Part shown: in pieces, positions 25,480 through 36,417 of the stretch
How positions within the stretch are numbered: position 1 is the stretch's first letter
Layout of the letters: each line of letters begins with the position of its first letter
Assembly (NCBI GenBank): GCA_020543525.1
Contig: JAHYIO010000003.1
Span: 620,001-684,000 of the forward strand
Reading direction: 5' to 3'
Length of the DNA: 64,000 nt
DNA from: Coriolopsis trogii
Taxonomy: Eukaryota; Basidiomycota; Agaricomycetes; Polyporales; Polyporaceae
The notes under the pieces: generated by a model
The model's database searches: none
What the model saw: the letters and a program-made list of their open reading frames with translations, nothing else
Told to the model about the DNA's origin: nothing
Made by a program: the position numbers and the translations under genes

Positions 25480-28400
25480 CTAGTTATCGGGAAGCGCACA
25501 CCGGTCCGCAGAGAGGCTGAAGTCTGGATAAGACAAAATGAATGGGCGGGAGCGCAGGTTCAGCAAGGCTTGTCTCAACAGGTTCAGGCAGGGAATGACG
25601 TACCGTTCCCCCACCACTCCGGGAAGTTGTGCGCCGTGCCGGACGCTCCAAAGACCGCAAAGTTGAGGATGAACGAGATGACCTGGGTGCCACCGTCGAG
25701 CGCGGCCGCCATGATGTAGCTGCAGGTCGGAGCACGTCAGCCACAGCGGCAAGAGACAGATGCGCGAAGATGGACCGGGACGTACTTGTATTTCGTGAAC
25801 CAACGCGGGTAGCGCGTGCGCACCCACCACTGGGAGAAGATACCGATGACCATCGACGGGTTGACGGAGGTGTTGATGCCGACGGACAGGTAGCACGAGT
25901 ATTGGAGGATGATCGGCGTGCTGAAGTTCTCGAAGCCAGCCTTGGGCCAGACGTACCACTACAAACATGAGCGTGTGAACATGAGCGGACCAGCAGTCAG
26001 ATGAGCACGTAGAGACAACATACAGCGGCGATGAACGGCACGGGAAGGAAGACCCCAATAGCGAGGCAGATGGGCACCATGTGGTAGACACCGTGGATAC
26101 CAAACATCTGGGGGCCGAGACCACCCCAGGAGATACCGTTCGAGTTGAAGCTCTGCGCGTTCTGCCCGGACCAGAGACGGGTACCGGAAATGGAGAGCAG
26201 AGCGTCACGGTTCGCGTCGATGATGGTGAGCATCATGATGTCTGGTAAACGGAGAAAGGATGGTCAGAGAAGGGGGGACACGCGTTGAGGATGTACGAGC
26301 GCATACAGTTCAAGATCGCGCCGACGATGGTCCCGACGACCTGCATACAGAAGGTAACACGGGGCGCGAGCTTGACGTACTGGCCGAGCTTCAAGTCGCC
26401 AAGCATGAGGATACACTGGCTCTGCGGGTGCTGGCCGTAGAGAGCGCCGTACAAGTTCGCGATCGGGTCGCCGGGCACGAGGTAGGAGGTGATCATCTGG
26501 TAGAAGCCGTTCGCCGATGTGTTGAACTCCCTGAAGCCAATCGTCGCGGCGAGCGTCGAGAAGAGCATGGACATCGTCAGGGAGATGAGGAGAATGACCG
26601 TCAGCGCCCACCACGGCAGACCGGAGTGCGCGCCGTAGTTCGTGCCCTGTGCGATGCCGTATGCAGCGATAAGGAGAGCAAAGTACCACCAACGCGGAAT
26701 CTGCTTGTACACCTTCATTTTCTCGTAGTGAGGGTCGTGGACGACCAGAGGGGTCTTGTTCCACGGGTTGAAGGTCTTCAGGAATGGCTTGATGTCCTGC
26801 CAGTGCCAGAAGAACACGTGCGTAAAGGTCGCACCGAGCGACAAGTTCGAGGTCATGAAGTAGAGCGCATTAGTCGCCGAAAAGAATGCGGGCTGAAGTC
26901 GCAATGTTAGGCATGTTACAAGACACTATGTGGGGAATAAAACCATACACCAAGTGTCTCGTACTTTGCGGGGTCGAACTTGCCATTTGTCAGCAGAGCC
27001 GTCTGGTTGTACTGCGATCCGTCCTCTGCCTGGAACAGGTTAGTAACGCCCGCAGTGATGCGACTGAGCAGACTCACAAAGATAGCCTGCGACATGAAGG
27101 GGAAGTCCTTCGCACGCCAGAGATTGCCGTAGTACACAGCAGACATGAGGATATACGTGAGGAGGATGCCGATGTCCTGGTTGATCTGGAGCCAGAGAGG
27201 TTGGAACAGGCAGTCACTGCCGATGAGGTTCCAGTCGAAACTCCACGAGAGGAGACCCATGCCCTCGTTGTTGCTCGCACCCCCGAAGACGTTCCTGAAC
27301 ACATTGCTGTGGTTGTTGGCGAGGCAGAAGATGGAGACACCCGTGAGGAGGGGGAAGATCCCTAGCGCCGGAAACCATGTTAAGTCAACAGACATCGGGT
27401 AGACAACATATAATGGACTTACACTGCGGAATGATCTCCCAGACAAACATCACAAAGAAGACAGTCCAGAACAGCCTGACACGCTTCGATGTCATCTGGT
27501 TATCGAAGTGAAGCGCCTGGAAGAGGTTAGCGGTCGAGACTACGCCGCAGTGAGAAAAGATCGAATACAAACGGGAGGTAAACGATGCTTACTCTGCGAG
27601 GGCCAGAAGCACTTGGTGGGTTTGACCAGCATGTCTTGTAACAGTCCAGCATAACCGTAACCCAAGAGTTGAGAGCCGATTAGTGTGAAGATAGCCAGGC
27701 CGGCATTCTATGAGCGCAATGAGTGGAAGCACAAGTCGGAATGAAAAGAGAATCCACTACAAACCAGCTTGTTGTTATAGTACACTGGGGAAACACGCGT
27801 GAGTTGGATGCAAGGAAAAGACATCGAGGAAGAAACGCACGGTCCTGAACGGAAATGACTTGGATGGCAGTAGCGGAGACTGCGGCCGAAGATGACATGA
27901 TGATGATAGCAACATGCTCTTTAACTATGATAGGATGAGCTATGGTATACAGCCTAAGAGTGCGCATATACGTACTGTTGAAGGGGCCAGGGTTGATCCA
28001 CCTGAAGATGCCGTGGGATGGCAGCAACATATGCATGCCATTGCCAAACCAATACGACAAGATGAGCAGGAACAAAGTCGAGACGGACAGTGTCTGCGGC
28101 TTGAAGTAGTAGATCTGCGCCAACACACTACAACATATTGTAAGCATGCAATGTTACCCAGATAGCAAGTACTCACGCTCCGAAGGCCGAGAAACCGAGA
28201 CCAAGGATGATGGTTCGGAAGGTGATAGGCGACAGTTCGGGGTCGTCGTGTGTCGACAAGACCTATAAACATAGCGATGAACATGGCGGGAGAAGGTGGG
28301 GGCAGCAACAATGGATACCTTGATGGCGACCTCGTAGGCCTCCTGGACGAGGTACTCTTCGTCTGTGGCCTCGTCCCTCTGGAGGCGATCCTCGAACTCC

Positions 28401-28528
28401 TCGACCTCCTTGGCCATGATGGCGTCCTCGCTGACGTCGGCGCCGTCGAGAGCCTTCTTCTCGAGGGAGACGTCGGAGCTGGACTGCTTGTCGTCCATGG
28501 TCGGCAGTGTGTGCGCTGCGTCGGTCAT
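25480..28528 (-). CDS. OPT-family oligopeptide transporter
   Basis: Proton-coupled plasma-membrane transporter of small peptides, possibly glutathione or metal complexes (family knowledge). About twelve exons. An acidic cytosolic N-terminus (MTDAAHTLPTMDDKQSSSD...EEFEDRLQRDEATDEEYLVQ) is followed by many hydrophobic segments. Family signatures in order: TFRTIILGLGFSAFGS, YYFKPQTLSVS, INPGPFNVKEH (the OPT NPG motif), LLGYGYAGLLQDMLVKPTKC, FDWNLIGSDCLFQPLW, FFSATNALYFMTSNLS, HVFFWHWQDI, PRWWYFALLIAAYGIAQGTN, LVPGDPIANLYGALYG, LMLGDLKLGQYVKLAPRV, FGIHGVYHMVP, LSVGINTSVNPSMVIG and HNFPEWWG. Ends DRCALPDN. Start at 28528 is preceded by a TATATAT about 55 bases upstream. A large, apparently empty region lies upstream of it. 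Confidence 0.92.
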
Positions 28529-28582
28529 GGTGGAGGCGACTTGGGGTGGGACCCTAGGGTGGTTGTGAGAATGGCGAACGGC

Positions 28583-28589
28583 ATATATA
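28583..28589 (-). promoter_or_regulatory. Possible TATA box of the OPT gene
   Basis: The minus strand reads TATATAT about 55 bases upstream of the transporter ATG. Position fits a core promoter with a short leader; not proven. Confidence 0.35.
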
Positions 28590-31500
28590 CGAACGGGAGC
28601 CTGTGGAGGAGCGGCATAGACTACGTACCCACACTGACAGTGGTGTGGTAGCACATGGTGCTTGTGCTGATGGCCCGCCCGGGGCGTTATCTGAGACTCA
28701 TTTGCCCAGGCACACGAGCAGGCTCCCGGTTAAGTCGGTCGCCTGATAGCATTCTTAGCGGGGGAGCGATAGCAACGTCCTCGCACGGGCAAGTCGCATT
28801 CAAGAGCGCGACAAGCAGGCTAACATCCATTCCAGCTCAGGCTGCACTCGGTCCATGTCACTCTCCTCGACGGACACTGAGAAGACACTGGCAGTTAATG
28901 ACTGAACGACGTGGGAGTCGAAGCAGCCAGCTTCTTCGACCCGTCCACGGTCCAGCCCGGTAGTAGCTACATACAACAGCACGCTCGTCAGAAGCCATAT
29001 CACTGTCAGCGTCGGATTGGAGGATCGCTTACCCAGCAAATGCCTGCGTGGTCCGCAACCAACAACGTTTCGGCCATCCGTACAACCAAATCGCCGCGAT
29101 ACGGGCGGATGCCAGACGAAACCTGCCCGGATTCGGCAAGAGGCTATGTTCAGTGTTCAGTGATCCCGACTACTTGCACATCATGTACCGTGGGTGAGTG
29201 TCGCCGTAGTACCGCGGCCGGTGATCGAGAATCGACAAGTACCCTGTATGCGTGTCCATGCCGCAGTCCGAGCGATAGCATGCGCATATTCAGCAACATC
29301 AAACCCTCAGCAGTCGCCGACACTGTATCACATCGCACTGCCCCTAAGCTTGTGGTCGGCGCAATACTTCCCCACACGGGCTCGATGATTTGTAGCGGAG
29401 TACATAGGAGGGTCGAGGTACGACTCGGGAGGAAGGCGTGCCATACGGGGCAAAGTAGACGACATCTTACACGACATTTGAAGCGCTCAGCGCTCAGATC
29501 TGCAGACGGGACCCCGAGCACCACGACTGGATTCTACACCTCCACGTCCACTTATGTTGACCGCGGATACTCACTAGGTTTTCACGACACAACATATGCA
29601 AGACGATACACACGGTGTCTGATAGAGCTCTCCCCTCGAGTTGGTTGAGAGAGGAGTGTTCCTGGTTCCTGGGAGATGCGCTGATCCGACCTCGAGTCCG
29701 ATACCTCTCAACACTGTCGTCACATCTCCTGCCACGGACTCTCAATTGCCCTAATTGAGAGCTGCTGAAATGGCTCGTGGTTTGTGGCACTCGACCTTGG
29801 TCCCGCTGTCCCTCATAGCGCACGCGATGGGCCTCTCCGTCGGTCGTCTTACATGGCTGCTAGACTCATCCTAGCATCATGTCATGGAATCCAAGTCGAA
29901 CGTCACCACCACATCGTCTACACACATTCCGTGGTATCTCGGCCCTCTCTTTCGACAGACTCCCGCTCGCGCTCCGTATAAAAGAATAATATTCCAAACC
30001 GCTAACTGCGTATGGACCTGACGGTTGAGACTGCGGTCTGCGGGCGACCTCATGGGACGAGCTCGGAGTTGTGGTCCTCCGGACAGGCAAAGCCTTTAAC
30101 TACTGCAAGATGCCCCTCCCGGCGTGGTCCCACGCTCGTACACCTCAACGCCTCCAGATATTCGCATAGGCAAAGCAGATACGCCGCGCCGCCCTTTTAT
30201 GTAGGTTATCATCGCCGACCTGTGAGCACACGCGCTCACTCCACTAATAGACCCTCTTCTCGAGATCCGAGTCTGTCCTCCTGCCGTCCTCCGATCGTGT
30301 GGTTATTTTGAGCGCAGTCCTGCCCTGTGGCGCAGCACCTGGCGCCAAGTTCGGCGACCTGGACAATGCCGGGAACCGCCACTGCGGTCACCGCGCATTC
30401 ATGTAAGTATACGACGCAGTGAGTCTGAGCGCAGCCTACTGGTATTGATGCTGTGACATACGAGTCCGGACTCCGAATCCAAAGCACACCGCCGCCGCCG
30501 ACTATTCCATTCAAAAGGTGAGCGTACCGCCAAAACGGCCCCCATGCCCATCACCTGTCAAGTAGCATGTGCAACCCCCTACATTCGTCAACTATTGAAT
30601 TCATCGGCCGCTGCGCTTGCTTTCAATGGTACATAGGGGATCCGAGGGCGAGTGAGAGTTCATGCGCGCTTCGCCATGGCCAAGACTACAGTACTCCAAC
30701 CCGTAACGTTACTTTATGTCAAGCTACAACTTCCTCTCCTTGGCGAGTCCTCGAGGGCCATCTTCCTGAGTCCGGGAACCTGATGCGCCTGTACGCTGAG
30801 TCGCAACGGTGGCACTTGGAACTTGCAAGTGAGACCAGCGGGTAGTAGTCGTTACAGGCAACAAATGCAAGAGATAACAAAATATATATATCACCGTCTC
30901 GACAGCGCAAAGCAGTCGATGGTCGGTACTGAGTGATACACGAGGGATCATACATGATGATCACTTTCGGTAAGTACATAGTGCACCATCGAGACTCCTC
31001 AACACCGGTGCGCCGTCTCTGCCGCCGGGCACGGCAACGCGGCATCTTATCGGTGTGCACTGCTCGCCAAAGTCGAGCCATCGGGATCCCGACTCACTGG
31101 CAGCCAGTGACACCAAAGCTATGCACATATTCACTCGGTCGAGAGAGCGACTGGCATTGGTTCAGCGGCGGCGACACACCCTTGGTTACGAATATATTGG
31201 TACAAGTAGAGTTGGGTGGATACGTGTAGTTGATGTAGAGGGGGGTATGTGTCGAAAGGAGGGTAACAGTACTAGAGGTGGACATCAGAGCCAGCAGCCG
31301 GATGTGATATTATTCAGCGAGTAATCCGAGCGAAAAGACGGAGGGCGCCATACATGATCGGACAGCGAGGCATACTGTGAGATTGCCTTCAAAAGCGATG
31401 TGTATTTGCGTATGAGAAAAGTGTCTCTGTCAGTGAGCGGAATTACGGGACATGATAGCAACATCACTCACAAAGGGAACCATCGGGAGAGACCACCCGC

Positions 31501-31602
31501 ACACCGCTCGTCATCTAAGCAGAGAACACCGACTCTCCGCGAAAGTGGCCCGTGAGTGAGTAGATCGAGAAAGCCAAGCCAAGCCCATGCCAGCACGGAA
31601 GA
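28590..31602. other. 3-kb stretch without a convincing gene
   Basis: Between the OPT promoter and the LIS1 stop codon. The longest frame (28911-29648 plus, 245 codons) begins at a non-ATG codon and its translation is Arg/Ser/Thr-rich with no hydrophobic core, as expected by chance in GC-rich DNA. A TATAAAAG sits at 29977-29984 on the plus strand with a short ATG frame starting at 30012, but that frame shows no recognisable domain. An AT-rich patch (near 30880-30895) is present. Could hold long regulatory DNA for OPT, a non-coding RNA or a decayed gene. Confidence 0.4.
29977..29984 (+). promoter_or_regulatory. Isolated TATA-box-like site
   Basis: TATAAAAG followed within 30 bases by ATG (30012) of a 99-codon frame of unknown worth. 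A perfect TATA in an otherwise empty region is suggestive of a transcript, no more. Confidence 0.2.
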
Positions 31603-33349
31603 TCATGGCAGCCATATCTTGATCGTCTGGTCGACACTACCAGAGGCTACAACATTGACGAACTTCTCCACCTCCGTCTTACCGTCGCCTGCGCCATTGG
31701 GTTTCGCAGACCCCCCTTCCCCGCTCTGTGCAGGGGCTTGCCGGCCCCATGCGAGGCAGGTGACGAAGTGTCCATGTGCCTGTACGGTCTTCACACAACG
31801 CCCAGTGGCAAGCTCCCAGACGCGTATTGTGTAATCGTCCGAGGCCGAAAGGAGGAACTTTCCTGTCGGGTGAAAGACGAGGGCGCGTACCCAGTTGTCA
31901 TGGCCAGCCTGCGCACGTCAAAAACGTCAGTGGGTTATATCCATGTCTGTTCGCAATGTAAAGCTAGCGTACGAGATTGCGCAACACTTGTCCACTCTGG
32001 GTATCCCAGATCTTGATGTGCTTGTCTCGCGAACCTGTGGCGAGGTAAGCACCTGGCCGCTTTGACCTATCCGTATTCTACGACGCAATTGTCAGCATAC
32101 GACTGCAGGTGCCTGCGCATACGACGCACCGGAATTCCCGCCAATTCCCGGATAGCAGCGTAGGCGACAACAGGCGCGAATACTGCGACTTCAATTGTAT
32201 GCTCGTGACCGCGTAGCTCCATCTTTGTCTCTCCGGTCATGGGGTCAATGATGCGTGCAGTCTGACAGCTCAAGGTCAGACACTCGCCGGCCACTCCCTA
32301 TATGCACTCACCTGATCATTCGAACAACTTGCGAGCAATCGTCCGTCATCGGAGGGCTCGACGCAACGGACCCAATCTGAATGACCCGTTATTGTCCGTA
32401 CAAGATGTCTGCAAGAGCACCGATATGCATGCGTCCTTCGGAGAGGAATATTCGGAAGCTTACGTGGAGGCAACATCGAAAATTCGTATTGTGCGGTCTC
32501 GACTGGCGCTGACAATCTGTGTATCTCCAGGGAGGAATCGGACTGACGAGACTGTATGCTCATGTCCTGGGAATGTCTTCGTATTCTTCCAGTCGTTCTG
32601 CACGTCCCAGATTTTGATGAAGAGATCAGACGAGCATGTCACTTCGCAGGACGTCAACAACCGCAACCAGGCGCAGCCACTGCACAGAACACGAAATGAG
32701 GGCATACACGCACCTAGCAGATTCCCCTTGCTGTCGAACGCAACATCGTTGACCGCCCTAGTATGACCCTTGAGCGTCCGCTCAAACTCTCCCGTCTCCC
32801 AATCCCATATCTTCACGGTCGCGTCCTCGCTTGCCGAGGCGATCAGGTTGAACGTGGGGTGGAACGCGACTTTCAGTACTTGTCCACGATGTCCTGTTAG
32901 TACATATGCGGCGGGTGCCCTCGGTACCCAATCCGTCTGGAGAGCGGCGCGTTTGGCCGGTGATAATGACAATTCTTCTTGTAGGGCAGCATTGCGGTTC
33001 TCTAGGTCCATGATCTATGGGGCCGATCGCAACAGGTGTAGCGATTACAGCTTGAGGACGACTGCTATGATCGTAAGACAGGATATGCGCACCTTCTTCT
33101 GCAACCGTATCACACTCGTCCACTTCTTCTCCAGCAGCCCAACGTACTTCCCTTTGGGGTCGGGGGTGTACTCGACGCCTGTCTCGTCCTTGAGTGCATT
33201 GAAAGCATCTGTGAAGTTATTTGCATGCAAGTATTCGAGGATCGACTTCTGACTTTATCGCGAGATACGCATGAGGATACCTGACGCTCGGGAACAAATG
33301 AGATTGTCACATACAGTTCCTCCTTCTGCCGTTCCGAAAGCAGAGACAT
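31603..33349 (-). CDS. PAC1: LIS1/PAC1 (NudF) dynein regulator
   Basis: Binds and regulates cytoplasmic dynein; needed for nuclear migration in hyphae. N-terminal LisH dimerisation motif ([11 protein letters not shown] joined over an intron to [19 protein letters not shown]), a short coiled coil ([12 protein letters not shown]), then seven WD40 repeats: [14 protein letters not shown]...[21 protein letters not shown]...[22 protein letters not shown]...[28 protein letters not shown]...[21 protein letters not shown]...; the repeat ending [10 protein letters not shown]; and [20 protein letters not shown]...[10 protein letters not shown] at the C-terminus. Length of about 430 residues is normal for the family. 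A low-complexity insert ([17 protein letters not shown]) sits in the last blade. Start at 33349 gives the canonical LIS1 beginning. Confidence 0.96.
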
Positions 33350-33689
33350 CGTGGTGTCGTGGTGTGGCTTGGTGGCCGGAGTCAGAGGAAGATTATAGGC
33401 GCCAACCAGAAACTCAGTGAGGAATCCAAAAGCGTTCGGAAAAGAGAAACGAGCGTGAATGAGGGCGTAACGTAGCAGAGACTAGCTGAGAGCTTGTCGT
33501 CGCGCTTCGGCATAGACTCCATACTAATTGTGCGCTTCCCGATTTGGCAATACTCGTAGATTGAACTCGTACAGTCCCGGACGCTCGATTCGCCCACTAC
33601 GTCTTCCGGGACCTCTCCTGGTGAACTTATACAACATTTGGTAGAGTACAGCTTACATATATGTTCGTCGCATGGACATACAACTTTGT
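33350..33689. other. Intergenic, LIS1 promoter
   Basis: 340 bases between the LIS1 start and the stop of the next minus-strand gene. Nothing beyond the LIS1 promoter and the 3' end of its neighbour is apparent. Confidence 0.45.
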
Positions 33690-35727
33690 CTACCAATCGT
33701 CATCGTCTTCATCCTCAGAATCAAACATGCCGGTAGGACGTGCAGTATGCGACGGACCCGACTGAAGAACGGGTTGGATAACGTCATTTGGGTCCATCTC
33801 CTCACCATCATCCGGATGCAAGAAAACAGGCCCTTGAGATATGTCGATCGGTTCCTCTTTGGCGTACTTGAGTCGAAGAAGTCTCTGCTCATCAATCGCC
33901 CCGCCGTTTGCCATATCTTCCCACATGTATCCCAAGATCCTGTGAACTTGTTCATGAGCGCTCCGTCCCAGTGTATAGCATTTCTAGAACCAACCTGCTC
34001 TCTTTCCCGGCGCACCAGCTCTTCAGGTCAATCTCCTCGTACACAACTTCTCCGTCCTGGCCTCTCGTAGCGTCCCGCACCATCAAGGCTTTCGCGTTCG
34101 AGAGCACTGTATCATCTTGTTTGTGCACCTCCATGAGGGCTTGATACATCTGCCGCACGTCGACGACGTATACGGGAGGCGCATTGAGATGTGGCGGTGA
34201 CGGTGGTCGAGGGTAACGCTCATCCACAGTACGTCTGCGTGGGGAGCGGGATCGATCTCTTGACCACCTCTCCCTGCGGTCTCGTGGGTCTTGAGAGACG
34301 TCTCGGTAGCCATTGCGTTGAAACCTCGCTTGCGCATCGGAAGAATACAACAAGTCATATATACCTTCTTTCCATTGGGATACATCAACACCATAACTGG
34401 TAAGCACGGACCGAGTCGCCTGCCAGTCATGGACGAGTAGGAGCTTGGGTGGAGTTCGTCGACCATCCCTCTCAGTAGAGAAGAGGTTCTGAAGTACGGT
34501 CGCGATGGACGTGCGTGGCATGGCTTGCGTGACGTTCGGTAGAGTCTAGAACGGATCTCGGTCATCAAACAAAAACGGCCTGTAGAACTCCATGTTGTTA
34601 CCAGTCGAGTCTTTCCTGGATTTCCCAAGAAACGATCCTCTTCGACCTGGAAGTGCGTAGTCGAAACCGCTCTGAGGTCATCCGAGTCGGTGGGGCCGTC
34701 AAACTCTGTCCAGCCGATGTCTAAGACGCGAGGGTCCCTCCGCCGAGCGTCCAGTGACCGCGTGTCGGATGCCCACAAGTTGAACGCAAACGAGTATACA
34801 CCCACATCAGAGAACCAGGGGGCCAAGCTAAGGGCGTAGTTCAGCGGGTCTTTGATCATTCCCTGGCGTAGACGGTACATGACCCTGGAGGTATATCAAC
34901 CTATGAGGTGAGAACGAATAGTGAGAGATAGCCCGACGTTACCTCTGATGCTCAAAGCTGGAGCGCGCCCTTCCTTCCGACGTCAGAGCCCGCGGGTCGT
35001 CCTGACCGTCGCGCACAGAATATCGTGTATTGGCCTTGCTCCGGTCGCGCTGCTCACCTCCCTTCGACTTCTTGTTTGAAGTCAGCATGTCGAACTTAGC
35101 GACCAGGTCCAGCTTTGCTCCGAACTGGATCGGCGATAGCGACGCGAAATCCCCAGCACGCCACGGCTGGCCGTACGGTCGCTTCAGCCGCCTGTGCCAG
35201 TACTCGTTCGTCGTAATGAGGAGATACGATGCGCCGTTGGGCCGGACGCCTAGAGCGGACGCGTCAAGTGATGATGAAACGTGAGCTGAAAGTCATGTCC
35301 AATGCGAACCGTACCTAGCACGAATTCAGCGCCGTCCGGACCCATAAACCTGGCCGCTAAGGCATCATTCGAATGATCTCTTGAGAGCGACCACATCTCG
35401 TCAGTTTACTGTAGTTCAGAGCGCCTGGTGGACATACCGGAGATGCGCTTTGAAACCTCCGATTTGGAAATACTCGACAGACTGCATACGAGACCCAGAG
35501 CGAAGCCTTGGCCGCGCAAGACGTGGTGCTGGAGGGAAGAGCGGATTCGAACACGCACAACTCAGTATGTATGCTATGGTTCCCACGATCAGTGCAGCTG
35601 CAGCATGACGTCGCCAGTTCAACGCAGCTTCAAGCTCAAACATGGCAAGTCTACTATGTAGACGGGGACTCGGAGAGGCCAAGAAGCTGAACTCAACCGC
35701 GGTACCATGGACATTCGCTTCTGTCAT
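33690..35727 (-). CDS. RNase H-fold (Gfd2/DEDD exonuclease-like) protein
   Basis: Spliced gene; 5' end uncertain. Readable segments: VEYFQIGGFKAHLR, FMGPDGAEFVL joined to GVRPNGASYLLITTNEYWHR, a basic linker, MYRLRQGMIKDPLNYALSLA, DPRVLDIGWTEFD, HFQVEEDRFLGNPGKTRL, then TLPNVTQAMPRTSIATVLQN, PPKLLLVHDWQATRSVLTSY, an Arg/Ser stretch (RERWSRDRSRSPRRR), PPVYVVDVRQMYQALMEV, and LGRSAHEQVHRILGYMWEDM to the acidic end SEDEDDDDW. The order VLDIGW / HF / LVHDW..VL..YGVD / VVDV..MY matches the RNase H-fold family that includes yeast Gfd2 and related DEDD-type nucleases. One join, near 33975-34010, did not resolve in frame, so a splice error or a break is possible. Whether catalysis is retained is unclear. 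Confidence 0.55.
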
Positions 35728-36417
35728 GCTCTGGCTTCACATAAATATATGCCGAACTGGCGTGATACGATGCAGCCGCTACGGGGAGAAGTACCGTACA
35801 AGTTGAACGAATCACATGAGAGCTTACACATGAGACGTCGATATGAGTGGGTACGGGAACGAAACGAGACGAAACAAGAACGTATACAGTGCATATGTAC
35901 GGGACACAAATACATGCAAACACGTTGCAAAGTCCACGTCCGTTCGGATCGTCCCGTGTTGTGGTTCTTGTTCGGAGCAATGCAATAACGTAGCGGTAGA
36001 AGAGCAAACGAGCACAAGTGGATTGAAAGCAAGAGTGCATATCGCAGAAACGTAGGAAACGCAGCAATTCGTAATCAGGATAGAATGAGAGGCGCCGCGG
36101 GCAAAAAGGTGGAAATGTACCGTAGGGGATGTGCTGAGCAGGGTTGAAGCGGCGGTTGATTATGAGCTGTAGATGTGCGAGAGGCGCTGCTGGGATTCGT
36201 AGTAATACAGGAGACAGGGTACAAAGACAAGGAAAGGGAGAAAGGGAGAGGAAAGCATAATGACATTAGTGCACAAATGTACCGTTTCCGTCCGTCCAGG
36301 GCCGACGGTTCACTTGGGTCTATATTCAAGATAGAGACGAGCAACGCATCCTTCGTGTCTTACATGGTCTTGACGATCAGGAGCGGGTTGGTACACCAGA
36401 TAACTTGTGTTCGATTT
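35728..36417. other. Intergenic
   Basis: About 690 bases between two minus-strand genes. Probably the promoter and unmapped first exon of the RNase H-fold gene plus the 3' UTR of the YTH gene. Many short open frames on both strands, none convincing. Confidence 0.4.

Noticed and set aside
26260..26910. Plus-strand 216-codon frame inside the OPT gene
   Set aside because: Mirror image of transmembrane exons; very rich in Arg/Glu/Val, typical of antisense to hydrophobic coding sequence.
28911..29648. 245-codon plus-strand frame
   Set aside because: No ATG at its start, chance-like composition, no splice pattern and no domain.
35530..35570. tRNA T-loop-like GTTCGAATCC on the minus strand
   Set aside because: The bases flanking the loop do not pair as a T-stem and there is no matching acceptor stem or anticodon arm.
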